DNA of 11,832 bases, taken from the NCBI GenBank assembly GCA_002404515.1, contig DHJV01000139.1, positions 23,683-35,514 of the forward strand, in the 5' to 3' direction. Below are positions 6,282 through 11,832 of this stretch, one piece after another (the first letter of the stretch is position 1; the number at the start of each line of letters is the position of its first letter). The position numbers and the translations under genes were made by a program. The stretch is from Lachnospiraceae bacterium UBA4711. GTDB taxonomy: Bacteria; Bacillota; Clostridia; Lachnospirales; Lachnospiraceae. The notes under the pieces are model-generated. The model was not told the DNA's origin and did not search any database. It saw nothing but the letters and a program-made list of their open reading frames with translations.

Positions 6282-7124
6282 ATGAATATCAATCATAGGA
6301 TAGGGGAGCACGTGACACAGTATCTCGTGGGACGTGACTATGATGTAGCAGATATGCAATGTGCAAAAGTATGCTATGCAGTAGAATCAATTGTGGGAGA
6401 TTTGCAAAAGGATCTGGTTCTGTTTTTGCTTTTTGCGGTATCTGGATATTTTCGGGAGTTTTTGTTTTGCTTTGTGACGGTGAATCTGGTTCGCCGGTTT
6501 CTGGGTGGAATTCATATGAAAACAAACATTGGGTGTACAGCCGCTTCGGTCAGTGTGTACGTGATTGCAGTGGCGGGCGGTGTACATGTTATAGTTCCGT
6601 ATCCGATTGTGGCGGGGCTGCTTCTGTTCGCGATGTATCTGATGGCGGCGATCGCACCTTTACCGTCACCAAACCGACCGGTATATAAGGGCGAACGAAA
6701 AAAGAAGATTCAACAGAAAGGCCTGGCTGGACTTTGCTTTTTGAGTATCTGTACGCTGATCTACCCTGCGTGTTCCACATTTGTTGCATGGATTTTGATT
6801 TTACAGATTGTGGAGGTAGGAGTTGTAGTGTTGAGAGAAATCTATTTGAATTATAAGGATATGGATGCGCCGCCGGTGATGTCAGTGGAGGCAGAAGAGT
6901 TATTTATGGAATGCACACGGAATTATGAGGCGCGGATGAACGGATTGCTTCATTACCCGACAGAGTTTCAGGCTATGACGCGAAAAGAACGAACCAGCGC
7001 ATTTAAGGGATTTACGGATCAGGAAAAAGATGCGGTGATGAATCTTATGACAGACGAACAGAAGGAACGGTTAGTTCAGGATATCCGTTATCAGGCGGTG
7101 CTTGATTTCAGACGTGGAAAATAG
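6282..7124 (+). CDS. agrB: AgrB-like accessory gene regulator protease with C-terminal extension
   Basis: This 280-residue membrane cysteine protease probably removes the C-terminal tail of the upstream AgrD-like peptide and forms its thiolactone. The catalytic pair is visible as His78 and Cys85 in RRFLGGIHMKTNIGC, with the spacing of S. aureus AgrB (His77, Cys84). Several hydrophobic segments lie between about 45 and 190. The family's cytoplasmic-loop signature appears as APLPSPNRPVYKGERKKK (125-142). Typical AgrB proteins are about 190-210 residues; here a hydrophilic, charged, probably helical tail of some 83 residues (about 198-280, including FTDQEKDAVMNLMTDEQKER) is added. The function of the tail is unknown. 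GGGG at 6271-6274 sits 7 bases before the ATG. The gene is second in the agrD operon, 100 bases after the peptide gene, and converges on the LytTR regulator gene. Confidence 0.92.
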   Translation: MNINHRIGEHVTQYLVGRDYDVADMQCAKVCYAVESIVGDLQKDLVLFLLFAVSGYFREFLFCFVTVNLVRRFLGGIHMKTNIGCTAASVSVYVIAVAGGVHVIVPYPIVAGLLLFAMYLMAAIAPLPSPNRPVYKGERKKKIQQKGLAGLCFLSICTLIYPACSTFVAWILILQIVEVGVVVLREIYLNYKDMDAPPVMSVEAEELFMECTRNYEARMNGLLHYPTEFQAMTRKERTSAFKGFTDQEKDAVMNLMTDEQKERLVQDIRYQAVLDFRRGK

Positions 7125-7125
7125 C

Positions 7126-7172
7126 TAGCAGGGACTGAAAGCGTTTTGGTAAAATATTTTCAGTCCCTGCTA
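7126..7172. terminator. 15-bp inverted repeat between convergent agrB and regulator genes, probable bidirectional terminator
   Basis: TAGCAGGGACTGAAA (7126-7140) and TTTCAGTCCCTGCTA (7158-7172) are perfectly complementary, with a 17-base loop. The structure begins 2 bases after the agrB stop and contains the regulator's stop and last codons. Flanking T-rich stretches are present but not ideal on either strand (TATTTT on the minus side, a delayed CTTTTTG on the plus side). Confidence 0.65.
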
Positions 7173-7873
7173 ATTATCTTTTTGACATAATCTTTATATT
7201 TGCGTCCGACGGGTGTCGGGATATTGTGATTCCCCAGATAGAGAAGAGCATTGGTCGGATCGTAAGAGTTCACATAATCACTGTTTACAATAAAGCTTCG
7301 ATGGCTTTGAATGAAATTCGGCGGAAGCTGTGCAATCAGTTCTTTCAGACGGATGCCGCTTGTGTTGATTACGTTGCTTTCCTCATAGATCGTCAGGTTC
7401 TTGCCGGCTGCTTCGATATACAGAATCTTTTCTGGAAGAACGCGAAAATAAATACCATTGACATCGCGTAGTTCTATGGGCGTAACGTCCAGAAAATGAT
7501 TGTGGATCAGCTTGTTGATGGTATATAACAAATCTTCTTTCTTATAGGGCTTTACCAGAAAATCATAACAATTCGTTGCATGTATTGCACGTGGTGCATC
7601 CATGGAAAAGGCGGTCAGGTACAGGATTGGTGTTTTTGCATACCGCTGCATGGAACGAATCTGTGTTCCGAGTGCGATACCGTCCTGCTTGAAAGCATCG
7701 TCTCCAAGAGAGATATCCAATAGGAATAGTTGGATTTTGTTTGCGCGCATCAATTGGGTTGCCTGCTGGTAGTTGGCTGCTTTTATGCAATTCATATGTT
7801 CGTATTGCTCGAGCAGGATTGATTCAATACCATTTAGTTGTTCCGGGTCGTCTTCTACAATTAAAACATCCAT
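7160..7873 (-). CDS. LytTR-family response regulator (AgrA-like)
   Basis: This 237-residue two-component regulator has a receiver domain (about 1-122) and a LytTR DNA-binding domain (about 132-235). Receiver residues are visible: acidic pocket Glu7-Asp8-Asp9, phospho-acceptor Asp53 (in LFLLDISLG), Thr87 (in LYLTAF) and Lys108 (in LVKPY). The LytTR part has the usual FIQSHRSFIVN (188-197) and ends with a basic VGRKYKDYVKK. The ATG at 7873 is chosen because AAAGGAG (7888-7882) lies 8 bases ahead; an upstream in-frame GTG falls inside that site. It is the likely partner of the GHKL kinase at 4515-5789 and the likely binder of the 21-bp-spaced repeats before agrD. The gene is transcribed alone from its own consensus promoter, towards agrB, rather than in a four-gene agr operon. 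Confidence 0.93.
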   Translation of the reverse strand: MDVLIVEDDPEQLNGIESILLEQYEHMNCIKAANYQQATQLMRANKIQLFLLDISLGDDAFKQDGIALGTQIRSMQRYAKTPILYLTAFSMDAPRAIHATNCYDFLVKPYKKEDLLYTINKLIHNHFLDVTPIELRDVNGIYFRVLPEKILYIEAAGKNLTIYEESNVINTSGIRLKELIAQLPPNFIQSHRSFIVNSDYVNSYDPTNALLYLGNHNIPTPVGRKYKDYVKKIISRD

Positions 7874-7901
7874 GGGAAAAGCTCCTTTCACACAATTTTA
7901 T

Positions 7902-7931
7902 ATTATAAATATCGTTCGATTTGGTTGTCAA
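7902..7931 (-). promoter_or_regulatory. Consensus sigma-A promoter of the LytTR regulator gene
   Basis: On the minus strand, TTGACA (7931-7926) and TATAAT (7907-7902) are 18 bases apart. Both hexamers are perfect, the same pattern as the kinase promoter. Transcription would start near 7895, with the ribosome binding site at 7888-7882. Confidence 0.8.
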
Positions 7932-7952
7932 TATTCTTTTGGCCGGCATCTG

Positions 7953-7991
7953 AAAAAATCGGTAAAAAACATGCTAAAAAGGTACAAAAAA
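7953..7991. other. Four helically phased A-tracts (predicted DNA bend)
   Basis: A-tracts of 5-6 bases at 7953-7958, 7964-7969, 7976-7980 and 7986-7991 are centred 10.5-11.5 bp apart, about one helical turn. Phased A-tracts bend DNA, and A-rich DNA before a -35 can act as an UP element. The block ends 13 bases before the -35 of the downstream small gene and lies 22 bases beyond the divergent regulator promoter. Confidence 0.6.
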
Positions 7992-8004
7992 GTGACAGAT
8001 ACAA

Positions 8005-8033
8005 TTGCTTTTTGTTGGAAAAAGCGTTATATT
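8005..8033 (+). promoter_or_regulatory. Sigma-A-type promoter for the YjfB-like gene
   Basis: TTGCTT (8005-8010) and TATATT (8028-8033) are separated by 17 bases, just downstream of the phased A-tracts. The expected start is near 8040, giving a leader of about 40 bases. A motility sigma (sigma-D) promoter was looked for and only a poor match found. Confidence 0.5.
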
Positions 8034-8080
8034 AAAAATAATATTGGAAAGTAAGGGTTGTACAAAATTGGAGGGTGGAT

Positions 8081-8272
8081 ATGAATATTGCAGCAATCGG
8101 AAATTCAAATCTGACACTGGCAGTCAGTGATACCGGGAGTATGAATGCTATTGATATGGCGATGCTAAAAAAATCATTGGATGCAGTGGAGACAAATGGT
8201 TCGATGATCACACAGATGATGGAACAGTCTGTGAATCCAAACATCGGTGCAAATATTGATATCCGTTTATAA
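8081..8272 (+). CDS. YjfB-family putative motility protein
   Basis: This 63-residue protein has no signal peptide or membrane segment. Its C-terminal half, VETNGSMITQMMEQSVNP followed by IGANIDIRL, strongly resembles B. subtilis YjfB and the Pfam 'putative motility protein' family, which end in an MMEQSV...NIDI-type motif. The molecular role of the family is not known; members are found in flagellated Firmicutes and are often linked to motility regulons. The ATG at 8081 follows GGAGGG (8070-8075); an in-frame GTG at 8075 overlaps that site and is rejected. The gene has its own promoter and a terminator, so it is a monocistronic unit between the agr locus and the transporter. A link to quorum sensing is possible by position only. 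Confidence 0.88.
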   Translation: MNIAAIGNSNLTLAVSDTGSMNAIDMAMLKKSLDAVETNGSMITQMMEQSVNPNIGANIDIRL

Positions 8273-8282
8273 ATGATATGAT

Positions 8283-8317
8283 AAGTCCTGCATTTTGCGT
8301 GTAGGACTTTTTCTTTT
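8283..8317 (+). terminator. Rho-independent terminator after the YjfB-like gene
   Basis: AAGTCCTGCA (8283-8292) pairs with TGTAGGACTT (8300-8309) over 10 bp with one G-U pair and a 7-base loop, followed directly by TTTTCTTTT. It lies 11 bases after the stop codon. Confidence 0.9.
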
Positions 8318-8359
8318 GAATCAACGTCAAATAAATGTAAAATATGATAATTCCATGTC

Positions 8360-8388
8360 TTGTTTTTCGTATAGCTATCGCGTACAAT
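8360..8388 (+). promoter_or_regulatory. Sigma-A-type promoter for the sotB-like gene
   Basis: TTGTTT (8360-8365) and TACAAT (8383-8388) are separated by 17 bases. They lie between the preceding terminator and the transporter start, with a leader of roughly 43 bases. Confidence 0.65.
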
Positions 8389-8437
8389 GCATCTTGGTTT
8401 CGTTGATTTTTAGTTTTAATAAGATAAGAGGTATAAG

Positions 8438-9613
8438 ATGAAGGCGAAGATGACATCCAAAGAGCGGCTTCCGTTGATCGGAATGACTGTCTCAGCATTT
8501 ATTTTTAATACATCCGAATTTATGCCAATTGGTCTCTTGACCGATATTGCGAAAAGTTTTTCAATTTCGGAGGCAAAGGCAGGCATGCTTATCACGGTAT
8601 ATTCGTGGATTGTTATGCTGTTATCCCTGCCTCTTATGTTGCTCGTGAGCAAGATTGATTATAAGAAGTTGTTTATGGGAACGGTTGCACTGTTCGGAAT
8701 CTGCCAGGTGTTGACGGTTCTTTCAAACAGCTATGGTATGTTGATGGCATCGCGAATCGGTGTGGCTTGTGCGCACGCGATTTTCTGGTCGATCGCTTCT
8801 CCGATTGCGGTGCGCATGGCATCGGAGGAACACCAGTCAAAAGCACTCAGTATGGTTGTGACTGGTACTTCGGTCGCAACGATTGCCGGACTTCCGCTTG
8901 GAAAGATGGTTGGACATTATGCTGGATGGAGAATCGCCTTTTTGATCGTAGCGGTCATTACATTTGTTGTGCTGGCATATATGGCATTCCTGTTCCCGAA
9001 GATGGAGTGCGGCGAGCCGTTCCGCGTGAAGCAGCTGCCGGAGCTTTTTAAGAATCGGGCACTTGTCTGCATCTATATTCAGACGTTTTTGTTTGTAGTT
9101 GGATATTATACGAGTTACAGTTATATCGATCCGTTCCTGCAGCAGGTCGCACACATGGGAAATAGTACGGTGACGATTACATTGTTTGTATTTGGTGCCG
9201 CAGGATTGATCGGTAGTTTTCTGTTCTCAAAATTCTATGACAAATACCGGCGTGGATTTTTACGCACGGTGATGATTTCCTTAGCGTTTGAATTGCTGTT
9301 GCTGCTTCCGGCGGCTGGACAGCCGGGATTCATAATGGCACTCTGTGCTTTGTGGGGCATTACGGTGCTGGTGTTTAATGTATCGTTCCAGTCAGAGACG
9401 ATTCGATGTACGGATGAGCAGTCATCATCGGTTGCAATGTCGATTTTTTCCGGAATCTTCAATTTCGGCATTGGCGCAGGCAGCTTCCTTGGTGGAATTG
9501 TGTGCGATAAGGGACAAATTGCACATATTGGATTTGTTGGAGCGGCATTTGCGGCAATTTCGGTCCTGTTCTTCCTGACATGTATGTCCAAGAATCTGGC
9601 AGAGAATAAGTAA
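8438..9613 (+). CDS. sotB: SotB-type sugar efflux MFS transporter (DHA1 family)
   Basis: This 391-residue inner-membrane transporter has about 12 hydrophobic segments. It resembles E. coli SotB (YdeA), which exports arabinose, other sugars and IPTG by proton antiport. Shared stretches include NTSEFMPIGLLTDIA (24-38), SRIGVACAHAIFWSI (105-119), TGTSVATIAGLPLG (142-155), GHYAGWR, YTSYSYIDPF, and FSGIFNFGIGAG near the C-terminus. The NTSEF motif after the first helix is typical of this drug/sugar efflux group. The start ATG 8438 has an AGAGG site (8427-8431) 6 bases ahead. It has its own promoter and appears monocistronic. No sugar-metabolism or regulator gene is adjacent, so the substrate in this organism is not known. 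No strong terminator follows: a 7-bp bulged stem overlapping the stop codon and followed by six T residues (9601-9631) is a weak candidate. Confidence 0.92.
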   Translation: MKAKMTSKERLPLIGMTVSAFIFNTSEFMPIGLLTDIAKSFSISEAKAGMLITVYSWIVMLLSLPLMLLVSKIDYKKLFMGTVALFGICQVLTVLSNSYGMLMASRIGVACAHAIFWSIASPIAVRMASEEHQSKALSMVVTGTSVATIAGLPLGKMVGHYAGWRIAFLIVAVITFVVLAYMAFLFPKMECGEPFRVKQLPELFKNRALVCIYIQTFLFVVGYYTSYSYIDPFLQQVAHMGNSTVTITLFVFGAAGLIGSFLFSKFYDKYRRGFLRTVMISLAFELLLLLPAAGQPGFIMALCALWGITVLVFNVSFQSETIRCTDEQSSSVAMSIFSGIFNFGIGAGSFLGGIVCDKGQIAHIGFVGAAFAAISVLFFLTCMSKNLAENK

Positions 9614-9619
9614 CAGTGA

Positions 9620-9648
9620 TTGCTCTTTTTTCTGAAATGAGATATCAT
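9620..9648 (+). promoter_or_regulatory. Candidate promoter of the sigma-like membrane protein gene
   Basis: TTGCTC (9620-9625) and TATCAT (9643-9648) are 17 bases apart. The -10 matches at five of six positions, while the -35 is weak. The predicted start, near 9655, falls inside the inverted repeat at 9651-9683, so binding of a protein there could block transcription. Confidence 0.4.
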
Positions 9649-9650
9649 GT

Positions 9651-9683
9651 AAGCGGTTGTATCACAAGTGGATACGATCGCTT
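9651..9683. promoter_or_regulatory. 13-bp inverted repeat upstream of the sigma-like gene (operator or leader hairpin)
   Basis: AAGCGGTTGTATC (9651-9663) and GATACGATCGCTT (9671-9683) form an inverted repeat, matching at 10 of 13 positions in DNA and at all 13 as RNA when two G-U pairs are allowed. The loop is 7 bases. It ends 11 bases before the ribosome binding site (9695-9701). No T-run follows, so it is not a normal terminator. Confidence 0.55.
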
Positions 9684-9708
9684 ATTCTATGTAAAAAGGA
9701 GAACTCAT

Positions 9709-11547
9709 ATGGTGGATAGAATCGGCATGGCACTTCGGCTTGCGAAAGAAGGAAGAACCGAAGGCTTTCAATATTTATATGAATATACAGTAGAAAAACA
9801 GCTCGGAAAAGCGATTGCTCTTATGGGTGATACTGCACAGGCACAGTCAATTGTGCAGCAGGCATACCAATATATCTTTGATCAGATTGATCAGGTTCCG
9901 CAGGGCGATGTTTTTGAGAACTGGCTTTCGGAGATGATAGCATATTACGCGGTTATAACGGTACGGGAAATACAGCCGGATGCATTTGCTGGAGCAGAGG
10001 ATCAGACATACCGGCTGGAAGAAGATGATATGGCGATTACGGAGCCTTTGCAGGATGCAGAGATTTCTACGGTGTTTACACCGGATGAAATAGACTCGAT
10101 GGCAACGAAGATTCTGTCAGAGCTTACAGAGGCAGAAAAAATCTGCGTGATCATGCATTATCAGGAGAATCAGCCGGTTGCGCAGGTGGCGAAGACCGTT
10201 GGATGCACCGAACAGGCGGCCGAAAGCCTGATTGCATCTGGAAAGAGAAAAATACAGGATGCAATTGGACAGCTATCAGAGGAGGATGATCGTGTCAGAT
10301 GGAATCCGGTTCCTTTTTTACTGGCACTTCTCCGCTTAAAGACGACAAATCTGGCAGCCTCTGGTATCATTGGAACGATTGCAACGTTTCAGATTGCGGG
10401 CAGCACCGCTGTGTTTGGAACGGCGGCAGCAGGTGGAACTGCAGGAGCTGCAGGCATGGCTGCAGGAAATAGTGCGGCAGGAGCAGCGGGCATTGCAGCC
10501 GGAAACAGTGCGGTAGAAGCAGCAGGTATTGCAGCCGCGAATGAGGCGGCTGGAATTGCAGGCAGCGGCACTGCGATTGGTTCAGGCACAGTGACCGGAT
10601 CAGGAGCAGCGGGAACTGGAACCATGGTTGGGCATGGATTCATGCATACGCTGGCAGCCAGGATTCTCATTGGTGTTGCGGTGGCGGTGGTTATTGGGGG
10701 AACGGCAGCGGGAATTGTTGCGTACAATCACTCTCATAAAGAACCTGATGCGACGACGGCAGCAAGTACGGAGGCTGTAGAAGTTTCTACGACAGAGGAG
10801 ACAACCGAAAACACAACCGAGTCGACAACGGAGGAAGTAACGACCGAAGAAGCTGTGGATGAGTCCTATAAGGCAGTGTATCTGCAGATCTTGCAGGACC
10901 ATGAGGCAAATATCAAAGCATATAACCAGTACCGGCAGACGTTAGGAGTAGATGAATTTGCCAGTGACAATGAGAATATGTCTATTGCATTGTCAGATGT
11001 AACCGGAGACGGTGTACCGGAATTGTTATTTGTAGAAAAATCACCTTCTTCCGAAGAGTATGTAGAATATGATGCATTGAATATATTCACGGTCGAAAAT
11101 GGTGCTGCAAAGCAGATTTATTATGCAGACCATTGGGAAACAAAGGTTGCCGGCGGCAATGTATATTCGCTGTTTCAGGTGGAGGGCGAATCGACGCTTT
11201 ACTCTTGCAACGGCATACAGGATGAAAGCACCTTTGAGGATTACTGCCGATATGTTGTACAGCCAGATGGAACTTTGCAGGAGGAGTCTTTAATGTCGCG
11301 CAAACGGGAACCGAACGAGGATTATTCCGGTGTGATTGAAACCTGCACAATCGGCGGACAGTCCGTCACGCCGGAGGAATTCCAGGCACAGCTTGATGCA
11401 CTGACAAGCCGGATGACCAAGCTTCTGATCTATAATTTTGGCGCACATGATGACAATGCCAATGCGGCAATGATAGCGGCAGAACCGGATTATATGTCTT
11501 ATGAGCAGGCAGTTGCGGCACTCTCTGAGGCGCAGAATCAGGAATAA
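9709..11547 (+). CDS. ECF-sigma-like, single-pass membrane protein with Gly/Ala repeats and an extracytoplasmic domain
   Basis: This 612-residue multi-domain protein starts at ATG 9709; AAAGGAG (9695-9701) is 7 bases ahead, while the same frame runs open further upstream without a comparable site. Residues 1-90 resemble sigma region 2 (GDTAQAQSIVQQAYQYIFDQ, then FENWLSEMI). Residues 135-187 resemble sigma region 4 (LTEAEKICVIMHYQ, then a helix-turn-helix around VAQVAKTVGCTEQAAESLI). A Gly/Ala-rich linker (about 230-308) follows and contains three 12-residue repeats (245-280). One membrane helix (about 318-339) comes next, then a Thr/Glu-rich stalk (about 345-385). The C-terminal extracytoplasmic domain (386-612) has a Ca-binding-like loop, DVTGDGVPEL (430-439), and three cysteines. 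The likely topology is sigma-like part inside, sensor outside. The region equivalent to the -10-recognition helix is not basic, so DNA binding is uncertain. Function unknown; a membrane-held transcription regulator is inferred. Confidence 0.8.
   Translation: MVDRIGMALRLAKEGRTEGFQYLYEYTVEKQLGKAIALMGDTAQAQSIVQQAYQYIFDQIDQVPQGDVFENWLSEMIAYYAVITVREIQPDAFAGAEDQTYRLEEDDMAITEPLQDAEISTVFTPDEIDSMATKILSELTEAEKICVIMHYQENQPVAQVAKTVGCTEQAAESLIASGKRKIQDAIGQLSEEDDRVRWNPVPFLLALLRLKTTNLAASGIIGTIATFQIAGSTAVFGTAAAGGTAGAAGMAAGNSAAGAAGIAAGNSAVEAAGIAAANEAAGIAGSGTAIGSGTVTGSGAAGTGTMVGHGFMHTLAARILIGVAVAVVIGGTAAGIVAYNHSHKEPDATTAASTEAVEVSTTEETTENTTESTTEEVTTEEAVDESYKAVYLQILQDHEANIKAYNQYRQTLGVDEFASDNENMSIALSDVTGDGVPELLFVEKSPSSEEYVEYDALNIFTVENGAAKQIYYADHWETKVAGGNVYSLFQVEGESTLYSCNGIQDESTFEDYCRYVVQPDGTLQEESLMSRKREPNEDYSGVIETCTIGGQSVTPEEFQAQLDALTSRMTKLLIYNFGAHDDNANAAMIAAEPDYMSYEQAVAALSEAQNQE
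10441..10548 (+). repeat. Three tandem 36-bp repeats encoding a Gly/Ala linker
   Basis: Units at 10441-10476, 10477-10512 and 10513-10548 encode AGAAGMAAGNSA, AGAAGIAAGNSA and VEAAGIAAANEA in frame. The third unit is the most diverged, and a partial fourth (AGIA) follows. The repeats lie in the linker between the sigma-like domains and the membrane helix, so copy number would change the tether length without changing the reading frame. Confidence 0.8.
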
Positions 11548-11555
11548 CAGACACG

Positions 11556-11598
11556 ACGGAAGGCGTACTTCATTATCGAAGTATACCTTCCGTTTTTT
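11556..11598 (+). terminator. Rho-independent terminator after the sigma-like gene
   Basis: A 16-bp stem (11556-11571 with 11578-11593, one mismatch and one G-U pair) and a 6-base loop are followed by six T residues. It lies 8 bases after the stop codon. Confidence 0.9.
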
Positions 11599-11681
11599 CA
11601 TTATCGGTAATATCAACAAAATATTTTTTGCTCTCAAAGCCGCGTATTTCCTCACTTTTTCTAAATGTTCCAAACTTACGC

Positions 11682-11711
11682 TTTACATTTTCAGAAACTG
11701 TATGCTATGGT
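11682..11711 (+). promoter_or_regulatory. Candidate extended -10 promoter for the gene at the right edge
   Basis: TTTACA (11682-11687) and TATGGT (11706-11711) are 18 bases apart. A TGC directly before the -10 gives an extended -10 element (TGN). The start would be near 11718, about 29 bases before the GTG at 11747. Confidence 0.45.
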
Positions 11712-11746
11712 TTATATATTGTTGCTGGCGGGCGTCGGAGAATATC

Positions 11747-11832
11747 GTGCAGATCATTGTAAATTCGCTGTGGGCGTTATTTATGAAGATGCGGGTATCG
11801 GTTTCTGAGGCGACAGATTGTTTGAGAAAAAT
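11747..11832 (+). CDS. Start of an unidentified gene, truncated by the window edge
   Basis: A reading frame stays open from GTG 11747 to the window end. GGAG (11737-11740) lies 6 bases ahead, and a candidate promoter lies about 30 bases upstream. It would encode MQIIVNSLWALFMKMRVSVS and then EATDCLRKN before the cut. A shorter start at ATG 11783, in the same frame, is possible but has no clear ribosome binding site. The other two plus-strand frames have stops in this stretch. Only 28 residues are visible and I do not recognise the family. Because only a short open frame is available, this could also be non-coding. Confidence 0.45.
   Translation, partial: MQIIVNSLWALFMKMRVSVSEATDCLRK

Noticed and set aside
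7975..8001. Possible sigma-D (motility) promoter TAAA...ACAGATA for the YjfB-like gene
   Set aside because: Only about five of eight -10 positions match, and the TAAA is part of the phased A-tracts. The sigma-A pair at 8005-8033 is better.
9601..9631. Terminator for the sotB-like gene (AGAGAAT...ATTGCTCT then T-run)
   Set aside because: The stem is only 7 bp with a bulge and overlaps the stop codon and a candidate promoter; too weak to annotate separately.
10389..10727. Long open frame on the minus strand, Ala/Pro-rich
   Set aside because: It is the mirror of the Gly/Ala repeat DNA of the sigma-like gene, has no ribosome binding site, and its composition follows from the repeats.
11666..11674. 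TGTTCCAAA, also found at 5928-5936 beside the agrD promoter repeats, again just upstream of a -35
   Set aside because: A single shared 9-mer in AT-rich intergenic DNA can arise by chance, and there is no second copy at 21-bp spacing near 11666.

Overview
The window looks like a chromosomal segment of a Gram-positive, anaerobic Firmicute, most likely a member of the Lachnospiraceae/Clostridia. The reasons are moderate GC content, strong AGGAGG-type ribosome binding sites, rho-independent terminators, a hemZ-hisS-aspS cluster, a CwlD-like amidase, an agr-type thiolactone signalling locus and a YjfB-family motility protein. No genus is claimed.

Layout. (1) 1-3754, plus strand: the 3' end of hemZ (heme biosynthesis), then hisS and aspS in a same-strand cluster closed by a strong terminator. 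(2) 3843-4520, plus: a membrane-anchored zinc amidase of the CwlD/Amidase_3 type, with a possible sporulation-type promoter. (3) 4515-7873: a complete agr-like quorum-sensing locus in an unusual layout. The GHKL sensor kinase (minus) diverges from a 48-codon AgrD-like peptide gene and an AgrB-like protease with an extra C-terminal domain (plus). The LytTR response regulator (minus) converges on agrB. The peptide gene was recognised here from its context and motif (Cys-Lys-Ser-Phe-Trp followed by Gly-Glu-Pro-Glu-Leu-Pro). (4) 8081-8317: a YjfB-family small motility protein with its own terminator. (5) 8438-9613: a SotB-type sugar efflux MFS transporter. (6) 9709-11598: a 612-residue protein with an ECF-sigma-like N-terminus, a Gly/Ala repeat linker, one membrane segment, a Thr/Glu-rich stalk and an extracytoplasmic domain, ending at a strong terminator. 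(7) 11747-end: the probable start of another gene, cut by the window edge.

How the genes could work together. The kinase and regulator genes each have a perfect TTGACA-18-TATAAT promoter and are probably expressed constitutively. The peptide/protease operon has a perfect -10, a poor -35 and, just upstream, two 16-bp direct repeats at 21-bp spacing. That is the geometry of a LytTR-regulator site, so a positive feedback loop is likely: AgrD is processed by AgrB to a small thiolactone, sensed by the kinase, which phosphorylates the LytTR regulator, which activates agrDB. The sensor half of the kinase gene is much more AT-rich (about 28% GC by hand count) than the kinase half, which suggests a mosaic or exchanged specificity module.

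The items most likely to be new are the predicted signal peptide, the AgrB C-terminal extension, the promoter repeats, and the membrane-tethered sigma-like protein. No tRNA, rRNA, CRISPR or insertion sequence was seen.
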